Assembly: GCA_002313255.1 (NCBI GenBank)
Contig: DCBA01000124.1
Coordinates: 1-64,000 of the forward strand
Direction: 5' to 3'
Length of the DNA: 64,000 nt
Source of the DNA: Gammaproteobacteria bacterium UBA1119
GTDB taxonomy: Bacteria > Pseudomonadota > Gammaproteobacteria > Pseudomonadales > Azotimanducaceae
Every line of letters starts with the position of its first letter. The first letter of the stretch is position 1. The notes under the pieces are model-generated. The model had not been told where the DNA came from. It did not search any database and was given only the letters and a program-made list of their open reading frames with translations. Shown here piece by piece: positions 9,440 to 18,906 of this stretch. A program made the position numbers and the translations under genes.

Positions 9440-10748
9440 GTGTATCGGAAAAAATCTCAAATCGCATTACTGCGAATACGAGAAGCATCGCCGGGATGCC
9501 GATCCCGCCCGCATAGAGAAAGAACATCGTGTACCCGAGGCCGTCGACAACTACTCCTGCAAACCCGCCAATAAATTTACCGAGCAACGTCATCACCGAA
9601 CTAAATAGCGCGTATTGCGTCGCCGTATAGGTCTTATTCACCAAATTGGAAAGGAAGGCTACAAATACCACGTTCGCAACACCCGCACTTAAATTATCCG
9701 CGCTGATAACCATCGCCAGAAGCATCCTCGTCGGCGTCAGCTCAGCCATAAGGGCAAAGAGGAGGTTCGTCAGCGCGACCATAATGGCTCCGATCAACAT
9801 CATCCGCATGAGTCCGAAACGAACCACAAATATGCCTCCTAACGCCGCACCTGCGAGCGTCATCGAAAAGCCAAAGGCTTTGACAATGCTCGCGATTTCG
9901 GCCTTGGTAAAACCAAGATCGAGATAAAAGGGGTTCGCCATCACTCCCATGGTGATATCGCTGATGCGATAAGTCGCGATGACACCCAAGAGGACCAGTG
10001 CCAACCAGCCGTGGCGCGAAAAGAACTCGTGGAACGGTGCGGCCACTGCGCTTCGAAACCAGCGAACGATACGTTGTCGCCGGGGTTCACCAACATTCGT
10101 ATAAGGTTGCTCGATCGATGCATCATGCTCCGGTTCCCGGATGATGCATGTGGTAATTACGCCGACTGAAACCAAACCAGCCATAATTGCGTAACTCGTG
10201 CTCCACGAGCTGAATTCAGCTATCAAGAGAGCACCCGCGCCTGCGACAAGTAACGCGACCCGGTAGCCAAAGACATAGGCAGCCGCCATTGCCGCCTGAC
10301 GTTCCATTTCCGCGGCTTCGATCCGATACGCATCGATGCTAATGTCCTGCGTCGCTGAGGCGAAAGCCACCACCAAGGCGAGTACTACAACACCATGTAA
10401 GTTCTGGTCCGGGTCAATGATGGAAAGGCCAACAAGACCCGCGCAAATACCTAATTGGGCAACCAACATCCAACTCCGTCGTTGACCCAGTCGGCCAAAC
10501 CCGGGCAACCGAATTCGGTCGACCACTGGCGCCCAAAACACTTTGACGGAATAAGTAATACCCACCCAACTAAAGAACCCGATCGTTGACCGACTCACAC
10601 CGTTTTCTGTCAACCACACCGACATCGTCGAAAAAACCAGTAAGAACGGCAGTCCGGCGGAAAAACCAAGAAAAAACAGCGCCACAATGCGTGGATGCCA
10701 ATAAATGGCAATCGATGCCAGCCAGCGCTGGGGCGAGTTAACTCTCAA
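9408..10748 (-). CDS. ampG: AmpG-family muropeptide permease (MFS)
   Basis: Major facilitator superfamily permease of 446 aa, which imports GlcNAc-1,6-anhydroMurNAc peptides from the periplasm during peptidoglycan recycling. About 12 hydrophobic helices are seen. The first helix has the AmpG hallmark (GFSAGLPFLLVFSTMSVWL), followed by the loop GQRRSW and TQDISIDAYRIE in helix 4-5. The start is TTG 10748, overlapping the yajQ stop (TTGA) with no obvious Shine-Dalgarno site, so the exact N terminus is uncertain. Coupled to yajQ. AmpD, the next enzyme of the pathway, is encoded 7 kb away in this window. Confidence 0.88.
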   Translation of the reverse strand: MRVNSPQRWLASIAIYWHPRIVALFFLGFSAGLPFLLVFSTMSVWLTENGVSRSTIGFFSWVGITYSVKVFWAPVVDRIRLPGFGRLGQRRSWMLVAQLGICAGLVGLSIIDPDQNLHGVVVLALVVAFASATQDISIDAYRIEAAEMERQAAMAAAYVFGYRVALLVAGAGALLIAEFSSWSTSYAIMAGLVSVGVITTCIIREPEHDASIEQPYTNVGEPRRQRIVRWFRSAVAAPFHEFFSRHGWLALVLLGVIATYRISDITMGVMANPFYLDLGFTKAEIASIVKAFGFSMTLAGAALGGIFVVRFGLMRMMLIGAIMVALTNLLFALMAELTPTRMLLAMVISADNLSAGVANVVFVAFLSNLVNKTYTATQYALFSSVMTLLGKFIGGFAGVVVDGLGYTMFFLYAGGIGIPAMLLVFAVMRFEIFSDTPKVASQIPPN

Positions 10749-11227
10749 TCTCGAAAATTATTGAATTGGAGCGGTATATCGATATCGGCATCACGAAGAG
10801 AACCCATCACCGTTTGCAGATCGTCACGTTTCTTGCCAGTTACCCGCACTTTATCGCCCTGCACCTGAGCTTGGACTTTGAACCGGGAATCTTTCACCAA
10901 TTTAGTGATCTGCCGGCTCACGTCCCGATCAATCCCTTGTCGAAGTCGAAACTTCACGCGCTTCTGCTTGCCCGATGCTTCCACGGCTTGGGCATCAAGC
11001 GCTCCGACGTCGACTTTCCGTTTGGCGAGCTTTTCTTTCAACACATCGGTCAGCTGGTGGACTTGGAATTCCTCTTCCGCCCATACCAGGATCTCCCCTT
11101 CCTCAAAGTCGAAACCGGCATCAACTCCACGGAAGTCAAATCGAGTGCCGAGTTCCCGAGCGGCTTGGTCGACTGCGTTTCGGACTTCCTGGACCTCGAT
11201 TTCGGAAACCACATCAAAACTTGGCAT
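10745..11227 (-). CDS. yajQ: YajQ family nucleotide-binding protein
   Basis: Cytosolic protein of 160 aa from the YajQ family (UPF0234), two ferredoxin-like domains; homologues in Xanthomonas and Pseudomonas bind cyclic di-GMP and act with transcription regulators. The N terminus MPSFDVVSE, the RFDFRG segment and the C-terminal QFNNFRD are typical and the length is normal. It is the first gene of a yajQ-ampG pair. Confidence 0.93.
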   Translation of the reverse strand: MPSFDVVSEIEVQEVRNAVDQAARELGTRFDFRGVDAGFDFEEGEILVWAEEEFQVHQLTDVLKEKLAKRKVDVGALDAQAVEASGKQKRVKFRLRQGIDRDVSRQITKLVKDSRFKVQAQVQGDKVRVTGKKRDDLQTVMGSLRDADIDIPLQFNNFRD

Positions 11228-11503
11228 ACGCGTTAGTTACCCACCTTGATCAAGCGACCTCTTAAACCAGCCGACTCTACAAGCATCGAGCCTCCTCCCG
11301 CGACGGTTATGAGGATCACGCCAACGCTCGCACAAGAACCGTTTTCTGGCAAGGATTGTACGAATCGGTGTCGAAAGCTTATTCGTAATTCTCGTCACAC
11401 CAGCATCTAACCTTTCAGCGTTCGTTCACGGCGGACGCGAATCACATAGCTAACGTCCAGCTGCCGACGCTGTTACCGTATGGTTCTCCAACGGAGTATC
11501 GTC

Positions 11504-12061
11504 ATGCCTAATCGGATCAATCGTGTCACCACCCGCACTGGCGATGACGGCCAAACCTCCCTTGCTGACGGTAAGCGCTATCGCAAAGAACATGAGCGGA
11601 TGGAATTGATCGGGACCTTGGACGAAGCCAACTGTGCCTTGGGCGTGTTGATCGCCAATCTGGACGCCCATTGTCCATTTCGTGCCTTTCTGGTGACCGT
11701 TCAGTCCCGTCTCTTCGACGTTGGCGCTTCTGTGGCAACAGGCACCAGTCATCTCGACTGTACCGGCGAAACTGCGGTCGTCGACCAACAAATCGCGCTC
11801 TTAAATCAAGAGCTTGATCCACTTCAAGAGTTCGTTCTGCCGGGAGGAAATACGATTTGTGCACTCGCGCACCTGGCAAGAGCGACAATGCGACGCGCAG
11901 AACGCACGTTTTGGCGTGCCAAAATCAATGCCTTAATTGAAGCCGGTACCGGAGCTTATCTAAACCGTCTATCGGATTACTTGTTCGTCGTCGCGCGCAC
12001 TACCGCTGACGGCATAGAACAAACTTGGCAACCGGTGACAAGCGGCGACCCCACTCGTTAA
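11504..12061 (+). CDS. PduO-type corrinoid adenosyltransferase
   Basis: Transfers the 5'-deoxyadenosyl group from ATP to cob(I)alamin, giving coenzyme B12. 185 aa. The N-terminal TRTGDDGQTSL loop (ATP phosphate binding), the EANCALG-like segment, RRAER and the C-terminal NRLSDYLFVVAR motif are all family marks. ATG 11504 is preceded by GGAG at proper spacing; an upstream in-frame start at 11480 has no such site. No cobalamin-biosynthesis genes or recognisable B12 riboswitch lie nearby. Convergent with aceF, overlapping it by 4 nt. Confidence 0.93.
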   Translation: MPNRINRVTTRTGDDGQTSLADGKRYRKEHERMELIGTLDEANCALGVLIANLDAHCPFRAFLVTVQSRLFDVGASVATGTSHLDCTGETAVVDQQIALLNQELDPLQEFVLPGGNTICALAHLARATMRRAERTFWRAKINALIEAGTGAYLNRLSDYLFVVARTTADGIEQTWQPVTSGDPTR

Positions 12062-13692
12062 CGGAGCAAGCTTTCAGGTTCGGTAAGAATCTGTCCTAGC
12101 CGTCGCACAAATCGGCCAGCCTCGGCCCCATTAATTGCTCGGTGATCGTACGACAAAGAGACCGGTAACATTTTTCGGGGTACAAATTGCTGCCCATCCC
12201 AAAGCGGCTGAGTATCCATCCTGGCGATACCCAGGATGGCTAATTCAGGCGCGTTTACGATGGGGGTAAAGCCCGTGCCACCAATTGCGCCTAAGCTCGA
12301 AACAGTAAAACAACCCCCTGCCATATGCTCAGGTCTGAGTTTTCGTCCCCTGGCTAGCTGGGAAAGTTCTGTTACCTCCTCGGCAAGATCCACGATACCT
12401 TTCTCGTCCACATCTCGAATCACTGGCACCACAAGCCCAACATCGGTATCGACTGCAAAACCAATATGGCAATATTTTTTCAATATCAACGTCCGTAGAG
12501 TCGGACCCAGCGAGGCGTTAAATCGTGGAAACTCGGCAAGACTTAGTGCACATGCCTTTAACACAAATGCGAGAGGCGTAAGCGATTCTATCCCCTCGTC
12601 ACGTTTCATCTTCGCCCTGACATCTTCCAAGTGCGTCGCGTCAACGAGATCGTGTTGGGTGACATGCACGACGTTGAGCCAACTTCGATGTAAATTCGCG
12701 GCACCGGTGCGGCGAACACGCGATAGATCAACCTCTTCGATGGTCCCATATTTCGTGAAGTCCTCTGAAGGCACGCTCGGAAGGACAGCTTGGTTGGGAT
12801 CGCTTGAACTCGTTAAAACCGCCTTGACGTACGCTTTAACATCGTCCTTAACAATCCGACCTTGAGCACCAGAGCCTTGTATAGAATTCAGTTCAACCCC
12901 TAATTCCCGAGCCAGCCTGCGTACCGCCGGTCCGGCATAAATCGTTTCATCAGTCAACCGAACCCCGGGCTCAAGAGTTTGGGTCGTTCGGATTCTTGGC
13001 GTGCTTATATCTAGATCGGTCGCGACCGTATTTGGAGCGACATTCGACTGACGCGTTCCAACCGCCACGTCAACTGGGTCACCCGGCACGATGACCGCAA
13101 CGACCGCCCCCTCGACCACCTCATCGTCCACTGCTAATGCGACGGACTTCACCTTCCCGTTTACGGGTGACGGGATTTCCATCGACGCTTTTTCTGACTC
13201 AATCACCACTATAGGATCGTCAACAAACACGGCGTCCCCTGGTGCAACTGTTACTTCGATCACAACAACGTCTTCGGCGTCTCCCAGATCGGGGACCCGT
13301 ACTTCGACCTGTGGTGTGCCTTCTAAAGTGGGTGCATCGCGATTCCCATCGTCCGACTCTCGCAGTGCATAACGCCGTCTCTCTACCCCAGACGTTTTGT
13401 CTTCGCGGACTTCGTCGATAATGCTATCCGCTTCATCTGTCCGGGCAGGGTTGCCATCCGTTTCTATGGTTGCAACCAAATCCCCCTCATTAACGATATC
13501 GCCGACCGCGAGACTGATTCCGACAACTTTCCCAGCCACCTCGGCTGGTAATTCCATGGACGCCTTCTCTGATTCGATAACGACCAACGTAGTATCAACC
13601 GGGATTTCGTCTCCCTCGGCAATACAGATTTCAATGACTTCAACTTCTTCGGCGTCGCCGACATCAGGGACTCTGACCTCAACGAGGCTCAT
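12058..13692 (-). CDS. aceF: pyruvate dehydrogenase E2, dihydrolipoamide acetyltransferase
   Basis: Core of the pyruvate dehydrogenase complex, 544 aa, moving the acetyl group from E1 to CoA. Domains in order: lipoyl domain 1 (lipoylated Lys43 in ESEKASME), lipoyl domain 2 (Lys168 in an identical ESEKASME), acidic and Thr-rich linkers, E3/E1-binding domain (about 250-285, with AGPAVRRLARELG and GAQGRIVKDD), then the catalytic acetyltransferase domain with DHRAING near residue 516. Two lipoyl domains, against three in E. coli. Start overlaps the aceE stop (ATGA). The E3 gene lpdA is not adjacent. Confidence 0.96.
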   Translation of the reverse strand: MSLVEVRVPDVGDAEEVEVIEICIAEGDEIPVDTTLVVIESEKASMELPAEVAGKVVGISLAVGDIVNEGDLVATIETDGNPARTDEADSIIDEVREDKTSGVERRRYALRESDDGNRDAPTLEGTPQVEVRVPDLGDAEDVVVIEVTVAPGDAVFVDDPIVVIESEKASMEIPSPVNGKVKSVALAVDDEVVEGAVVAVIVPGDPVDVAVGTRQSNVAPNTVATDLDISTPRIRTTQTLEPGVRLTDETIYAGPAVRRLARELGVELNSIQGSGAQGRIVKDDVKAYVKAVLTSSSDPNQAVLPSVPSEDFTKYGTIEEVDLSRVRRTGAANLHRSWLNVVHVTQHDLVDATHLEDVRAKMKRDEGIESLTPLAFVLKACALSLAEFPRFNASLGPTLRTLILKKYCHIGFAVDTDVGLVVPVIRDVDEKGIVDLAEEVTELSQLARGRKLRPEHMAGGCFTVSSLGAIGGTGFTPIVNAPELAILGIARMDTQPLWDGQQFVPRKMLPVSLSYDHRAINGAEAGRFVRRLGQILTEPESLLR

Positions 13693-16355
13693 GATCGTCG
13701 AGGATTTGGTTTATCCGGGGCGATCCCCATTTCTTCAATCGCATCCTCAACGTCGCTCTCTGCGATCACCTGCGCGCTCGCGAGTTCCGTTAGAGCTGCT
13801 AGTGTGACAAATCGCTCATCGACTTCAAAAAAACCACGCAATTGTTCCCTCGTATCGCTGCGTCCAAAACCATCCGTCCCCAAAACTCGATACGGCGCGG
13901 CGTGAAAAGCACGAATAGATTCCGCGTAGAGTTTGACGTAATCGGTTGCGGCAACGACGGGGATGTCGCCGTCAAGGCACTCTGAAACATAACTGCGGCG
14001 TGAATCCTCCGCAGGATGCAGCATGTTCCATCGCGCAACGTCGTGTCCATCCCTTGCTAACTCTGTAAAGCTGGTGACGCTCCAGACTTCGCTGTCGACA
14101 CCATAATCGCGCTTTAATCGGGTCGACGCTTTTGTTACTTCATTTAGTATCGCACCACTACCCAGCAGCCGAATTTTTCTGGCCGACCTACTCGAATCAA
14201 AGGACATTAATTCGTACATCCCCCTTAGGATGCCGCTTGCTGTCCCTTCTGGCATCGCCGGTTGAATATAGTTTTCGTTCATCAGGGTGATGTAGTAGAA
14301 GATCCGTTCATCCTCGACATACATTCGCCGGAGTCCATCCTGAACGATCACGGCTAGCTCGTATGCATAACATGGGTCGTACGAAACGCAGTTTGGAACG
14401 GCTCCCGATAGCAGGTGGCTGTGCCCATCTTGGTGTTGCAATCCCTCGCCATTGAGAGTTGTCCGCCCCGAAGTGGCTCCCAACAAAAACCCTCGTGCTT
14501 GCATGTCGCCTGCCGCCCAAGCGAGATCGCCAACGCGTTGAAATCCGAACATGGAATAAAAAAGATAAAAGGGGATCAGCGTGTACTGGTTCGTACTATA
14601 CGACGTAGCGGCTGCCAGCCACGCGGCAAATGCACCAGCTTCGTTGATCCCTTCTTCAAGAACCTGCCCATCTTTCGACTCTCGGTATGCGGTCAACTCG
14701 CCGGCATCAACCGGCTCGTATAGTTGCCCCTCCGAAGAGTAGATCCCCAATTGTCGGAACATCCCTTCCATACCAAAGGTCCGGGCCTCATCGGGAACGA
14801 TCGGCACGATCCTTTTTCCGATTGACTCGTCCCGCAAAAGTGTTGATAGAATTCTTACGAAGCCCATCGTCGTCGAGAATTTTCGTTCGCCGCCGCCCTG
14901 TAGCAAATTGTCAAGATATTCAAGAGAGGGGATATCGAATCCGGATGGGGCGGCAATACGACTCGGGATCGGACCGCCAAGTTTCTCCCGCTGCTCGAGC
15001 ATATACACCATTTCTGGACTATCACTAGGCGGTCTGTAATACGGCACCGACTCTAATTCACTGTCTGACAGAGGGATGTCAAAGCGATCACGAAAATGCT
15101 TTAGATCGTCAAGATCAAGCTTTTTGACTTGGTGCGTGGTGTTCTCGGATTCCCCAGCATCGCCCATCCCATATCCCTTCACGGTCTTCGCAAGAATGAC
15201 CGTGGGCTGGCCGCGATGATCCATGGCCGCTTGGTAAGCTGCGTACACCTTGAAGGGGTCGTGGCCACCGCGATTGAGGCGCATGATGTCATCGTCGGAT
15301 AGGTGAGCGACAAGTTTCAGCAATTCTGGGTGTTTCCCGAAAAATTCTTGGCGGGTGTAGCCGCCGCCTTTCGCCTTGTAATTCTGGTATTCGCCGTCCA
15401 CGGTCTCGTTCATGCGTTGCTGCAGGAGCCCATCAACGTCATTGGTGAAGAGCGGATCCCATAATCGCCCCCATACAACCTTGATTACGTTCCATCCTGC
15501 GCCGCGAAATTCGCCTTCAAGTTCTTGGATTATCTTTCCGTTTCCGCGGACGGGTCCGTCCAGTCGTTGCAAATTGCAGTTGACGACAAAAACAAGGTTG
15601 TCGAGTCGCTCGCGTCCCGCAAGCCCGAGCGCGCCAAGGGACTCGGGTTCGTCGCACTCGCCATCACCAAGGAACGCCCATACCTTACGATCCTCCATCG
15701 CAATGAGGCCGCGCGAATCAAGATATTTCATGATATGCGCTTGATAAATTGCCTGAATTGGTCCAAGGCCCATCGAAACGGTGGGGAACTGCCAATAGTC
15801 AGGCATGAGCCATGGGTGGGGATAGGAAGAAAGTCCATCACCACCGACTTCTTGGCGAAAATTATCAAGATGTTCTTCATTCAGTCTGCGTTCTAAAAAG
15901 GAGCGCGCATATATACCCGGGGCGCTATGCCCTTGGAAATAGATCAAATCTCCAGCGTACTCTGGCGTCGGTCCTCTGAAAAAGTAGTTGAATCCAATTT
16001 CATAGAGAGTCGCCGAAGAAGCAAAAGTCGAAATGTGTCCACCCAGGTCCCCGTCCCGACGATTTGCTCGGACTACCATCGCTAGCGCGTTCCAGCGAAT
16101 TAGACTGCGGATCCGCCTTTCCGTGAAAAGATCGCCCGGCATGAACGCCTCGAGATGGGCTGGGATGGTATTCCGATAGGGCGTGGTGATGGTGTAGGGC
16201 AGCGAGGCGCCCGTTTTAGTCATTCGAGAAGACAATCGTCTCAACAAAAAATTAGCCCGTTCAACCCCTTCGTTATCGAGAATATATTCGAGCGAAGCTA
16301 ACCACTCTTGTGTCTCTGTAGGATTGGTATCCTCCCTATCCCCTCGAGCTGCCAT
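13689..16355 (-). CDS. aceE: pyruvate dehydrogenase E1 component (homodimeric)
   Basis: Thiamine-diphosphate enzyme of 888 aa that decarboxylates pyruvate and acetylates the lipoyl arms of AceF. The thiamine-binding motif begins GDGECDEPES and ends about 30 residues later at NCNLQ. SYPHPWLMP, the HSHLLSGAVPNC segment and the C-terminal LGTDGFGRSDTR are typical of the large homodimeric type. ATG 16355 is chosen over an in-frame TTG at 16364. First gene of aceEF. The regulator pdhR is not adjacent. Confidence 0.97.
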   Translation of the reverse strand: MAARGDREDTNPTETQEWLASLEYILDNEGVERANFLLRRLSSRMTKTGASLPYTITTPYRNTIPAHLEAFMPGDLFTERRIRSLIRWNALAMVVRANRRDGDLGGHISTFASSATLYEIGFNYFFRGPTPEYAGDLIYFQGHSAPGIYARSFLERRLNEEHLDNFRQEVGGDGLSSYPHPWLMPDYWQFPTVSMGLGPIQAIYQAHIMKYLDSRGLIAMEDRKVWAFLGDGECDEPESLGALGLAGRERLDNLVFVVNCNLQRLDGPVRGNGKIIQELEGEFRGAGWNVIKVVWGRLWDPLFTNDVDGLLQQRMNETVDGEYQNYKAKGGGYTRQEFFGKHPELLKLVAHLSDDDIMRLNRGGHDPFKVYAAYQAAMDHRGQPTVILAKTVKGYGMGDAGESENTTHQVKKLDLDDLKHFRDRFDIPLSDSELESVPYYRPPSDSPEMVYMLEQREKLGGPIPSRIAAPSGFDIPSLEYLDNLLQGGGERKFSTTMGFVRILSTLLRDESIGKRIVPIVPDEARTFGMEGMFRQLGIYSSEGQLYEPVDAGELTAYRESKDGQVLEEGINEAGAFAAWLAAATSYSTNQYTLIPFYLFYSMFGFQRVGDLAWAAGDMQARGFLLGATSGRTTLNGEGLQHQDGHSHLLSGAVPNCVSYDPCYAYELAVIVQDGLRRMYVEDERIFYYITLMNENYIQPAMPEGTASGILRGMYELMSFDSSRSARKIRLLGSGAILNEVTKASTRLKRDYGVDSEVWSVTSFTELARDGHDVARWNMLHPAEDSRRSYVSECLDGDIPVVAATDYVKLYAESIRAFHAAPYRVLGTDGFGRSDTREQLRGFFEVDERFVTLAALTELASAQVIAESDVEDAIEEMGIAPDKPNPRRS

Positions 16356-16418
16356 TACACCCAATTCCAGTTGCCGATGATCATGCTTCGCCCGAAAACC
16401 CGTAGAGCATGAACCATC

Positions 16419-17324
16419 TTACGCTGGATTCAGCCATGCGGCGCCGCGTGCGCCGCTTGCATCGCCATGTTCAGCCGGCACGATTTGAGTAGTGCCTTCC
16501 GAAGTGAAGGCGTATTCAGCCACTTTGACTGGCAAGTCGCGATACAGGTAATTCGAATTAGAGATACCTCCTCCGCAAACAATTATGTCGGGATCGATCA
16601 CATTAATTATCTGGGCCAAGGTTCGCGCCAACATTGAGGTATACAAAGCGTACGAACGTTCGCCGAACTCGGAGCCCGCAACCGTATCCGCTTCGCGGTT
16701 TTCACCGGTCAACAGACGATGCGTCAATGAAAGTCCTGGCCCGGACAAAAAGGTTTCGACACAGTTGACCCGACCGCAATAACATTCTCGATCCGGAAGA
16801 TCTGCCTCCGCAGAAGTCCCATGGCGGTCGGAACGGAAGTAGGGCAAGGGTGTATGGCCCCACTCGCCACTCAGTCGGTTCGGGCCAACAAGAAGTCGGC
16901 CATTCATTACCCAGCCACCTCCGACGCCAGTACCTAGAATGATGCCGAAGACACATTGACTTTCTCGACCCGCACCCGCCACAGCTTCCGATAAAGCAAA
17001 ACAATCGGCATCGTTTGCAATTCGAACAGGCCGACTCAACGACTTAATCAGATCGTCCAGCAAGGGGCGTCCGTTAAGCCAAGTTGAATTACAATTTTTC
17101 ATCACAGACCGGTTGGAAATCCAGGCTCCAGGCGTGCCGATTCCAACCGGGCATTTGATACCCGCTTCATCATCGAGTTCTCGAACAAGTTCCGAAATTG
17201 TTTGAACGGTTTGATCGTATTGTTCTCTAGGCACGGCCAGTCGAATCACTTCTGCGACGTTGCCCTCACGATCCATCAAGATTCCTTCAATCTTAGTACC
17301 ACCTAGGTCAATTCCTATACGCAT
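16419..17324 (-). CDS. mak: ROK-family sugar kinase, Mak (fructokinase)-like
   Basis: Cytosolic ATP-dependent sugar kinase of 301 aa. The N terminus MRIGIDLGGTKIEG is the phosphate-binding loop; NSTWLNG, NDADCFALSEA (catalytic Asp), GTGVGGG, the sugar-binding EWGHTPLP, the zinc-binding CYCGRVNCVETFLSG and the C-terminal HGDASGARGAAWL follow closely the order and wording of E. coli Mak. Fructose or mannose kinase is the best guess; GlcNAc kinase cannot be excluded given ampD next door. ATG 17324 lies 2 nt after the ampD stop, so the two are probably co-translated; the frame is open to 17369 but that part lies within ampD. Confidence 0.8.
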   Translation of the reverse strand: MRIGIDLGGTKIEGILMDREGNVAEVIRLAVPREQYDQTVQTISELVRELDDEAGIKCPVGIGTPGAWISNRSVMKNCNSTWLNGRPLLDDLIKSLSRPVRIANDADCFALSEAVAGAGRESQCVFGIILGTGVGGGWVMNGRLLVGPNRLSGEWGHTPLPYFRSDRHGTSAEADLPDRECYCGRVNCVETFLSGPGLSLTHRLLTGENREADTVAGSEFGERSYALYTSMLARTLAQIINVIDPDIIVCGGGISNSNYLYRDLPVKVAEYAFTSEGTTQIVPAEHGDASGARGAAWLNPA

Positions 17325-17326
17325 CG

Positions 17327-17884
17327 TCAGCTCGAATGTCTCACCACTTCTGTATAGATCCGCTCCCATTCAAACTCCGTACCGGGATCTTTCTTACGCA
17401 AGGGTGCAATTTCCTGGTGACCAACAATTCGGCCAAGCGAGAGCGCGGGGTATTTGGCAATGAGCGCCCGCAAAATGACGGCGAGTTTGCGGTACTGAGA
17501 ATTCGTATATTTGCTGCGATCCGTCCCTTCTAGTTCGATTCCAACGGAAAAATCGTTACACGCCAATCGTGATCCAAAAGAAGAAACCCCCGCGTGCCAT
17601 GCCCTTCGATTGAAGGGTGCAAACTGGATCACCAGACCGCGTCGGGTAATATATATGTGCGGCGAGACTTTCATCCCTTCCAACGATTGAAGTTGAGGAT
17701 GGTCATCCAAATTTAGCTCATTACAAAAAAAAGCAGGCACCAGATTGGCTCCGAACACGCCCGCTGGAAGGGATATCGAGTGAATTACCACGAGTGTAAT
17801 CGCGGCACCCGTGGGTCGATCATCGCAATTGATCGATGGTTTCCGAGTAACTCTCGATAACCAGTGATCGATGGTTACAACCAC
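17327..17884 (-). CDS. ampD: 1,6-anhydro-N-acetylmuramyl-L-alanine amidase AmpD
   Basis: Cytosolic zinc amidase of 185 aa that removes the peptide from anhydroMurNAc-peptides brought in by AmpG. Zinc ligands by alignment to E. coli AmpD: His35 (in VVIHSISLP), His156 (in VGHQEIAP) and Asp166 (in KKDPG). The catalytic-site NDFSVGIELEGTD stretch is present. Start is GTG 17884. It is divergent from nadC by about 36 nt, the classic ampD/nadC arrangement. Loss of this enzyme raises AmpC beta-lactamase in species with AmpR; neither ampR nor ampC is here. Confidence 0.95.
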   Translation of the reverse strand: MVVTIDHWLSRVTRKPSINCDDRPTGAAITLVVIHSISLPAGVFGANLVPAFFCNELNLDDHPQLQSLEGMKVSPHIYITRRGLVIQFAPFNRRAWHAGVSSFGSRLACNDFSVGIELEGTDRSKYTNSQYRKLAVILRALIAKYPALSLGRIVGHQEIAPLRKKDPGTEFEWERIYTEVVRHSS

Positions 17885-17920
17885 GTCTACGCGACTCTTC
17901 GATTTCGCTGAAATGACATA

Positions 17921-18793
17921 ATGACGACTATGGATCCATCACCCCTATCGGTCAACGAGGCCTTCTTCGACGAGGTTCGTCGCAACGTCCGAGCCGCTAT
18001 CGTCGAAGACGTTGGTTCGGGCGACATTAACGCGGCGTTGATTTCAACGGATCAACTTGCCACGGCGCATCTGATTACTCGAACCGCAGGCGTATTCTGT
18101 GGTCAACCCTGGGCTGACGAAACCTGTCAGCAAATTGACACATCAATTACCCTCGAATGGCTAGTGCACGATGGCCAAAGCGTAACACCGGGCGATGCCC
18201 TGTTAGTTGCACATGGACCCGCACGAAGCTTGCTGACTTGTGAACGAATCATGTTGAACTTTATTCAACTACTCTCGGGAACAGCAACCGCCGCAAGCCA
18301 GTATGTGGAAGCGATTTCGGAAACCAGCGCTAAGATTCTAGACACCCGTAAGACTGTGCCCGGCCTTCGGATAGCCCAGAAATATGCGGTTGCGGTTGCA
18401 GGCGCGAAAAATCACAGATTGGGACTATTTGATGCGTACCTGATTAAAGAAAATCACATCGCCGCGGCCGGCGGGATCACCGAGAGTGTCGACGTTGCGC
18501 GACGACAAAACCCCCATATCAAAATCGAAGTTGAAGTCGAGACGATTTCCCAATTGGTGGAGGCAATCGAAGCAGCCGTCGACATGGCATTGCTGGACAA
18601 CTTCTCAATGGAAAAGCTTCACGAAGCGGTAACACTTAGTGACGGAAACATACAACTCGAAGCATCCGGTGGTATCACACTCGAAAACGTAGTCTCGATC
18701 GCCCAAACAGGAGTGAACTATATTTCAGTCGGCGAGATAACAAAAAATATCGAGCCGATGGATCTCTCTTTACGTTTCGAGCCCGAAAAATAA
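17921..18793 (+). CDS. nadC: quinolinate phosphoribosyltransferase NadC
   Basis: De novo NAD synthesis: quinolinate plus PRPP gives nicotinate mononucleotide, CO2 and pyrophosphate. 290 aa, normal length. The EDVGSGDI start, the DTRKTVPGLR loop, KNHRLGLFD and IKENHI active-site segments, and the VDMALLDNFS and LEASGGIT barrel strands are seen. ATG 17921, with an in-frame ATG at 17930 as alternative. Divergent from ampD. Confidence 0.97.
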   Translation: MTTMDPSPLSVNEAFFDEVRRNVRAAIVEDVGSGDINAALISTDQLATAHLITRTAGVFCGQPWADETCQQIDTSITLEWLVHDGQSVTPGDALLVAHGPARSLLTCERIMLNFIQLLSGTATAASQYVEAISETSAKILDTRKTVPGLRIAQKYAVAVAGAKNHRLGLFDAYLIKENHIAAAGGITESVDVARRQNPHIKIEVEVETISQLVEAIEAAVDMALLDNFSMEKLHEAVTLSDGNIQLEASGGITLENVVSIAQTGVNYISVGEITKNIEPMDLSLRFEPEK

Positions 18794-18858
18794 ACTCAAA
18801 GTCCCTAATGAAAACCATACATGTCTCTTCATGCATTGATTCTCGACCACACCAAGAT

Positions 18859-18892
18859 CCAATGGCTTTGAAAATATTTACGAAGCCATTGG
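18859..18892. repeat. perfect 10-bp inverted repeat between convergent nadC and hns
   Basis: CCAATGGCTT (18859-18868) and AAGCCATTGG (18883-18892) pair perfectly across a 14-nt AT-rich loop. There is no T-run on either side, so it is not a standard intrinsic terminator, but its place between convergent genes suggests a transcript-end hairpin shared by both. Confidence 0.6.
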
Positions 18893-18906
18893 CGCTTTAG
18901 GCGACG

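Noticed and set aside
11228-11503. Possible cobalamin riboswitch before the adenosyltransferase gene
   Set aside because: I found no B12-box-like sequence or convincing leader structure; nothing else is visible in this 276-nt gap.
13149-13590. Near-identical ESEKASME-coding segments as a DNA repeat
   Set aside because: They are the two lipoyl domains of AceF, a normal protein-level duplication.
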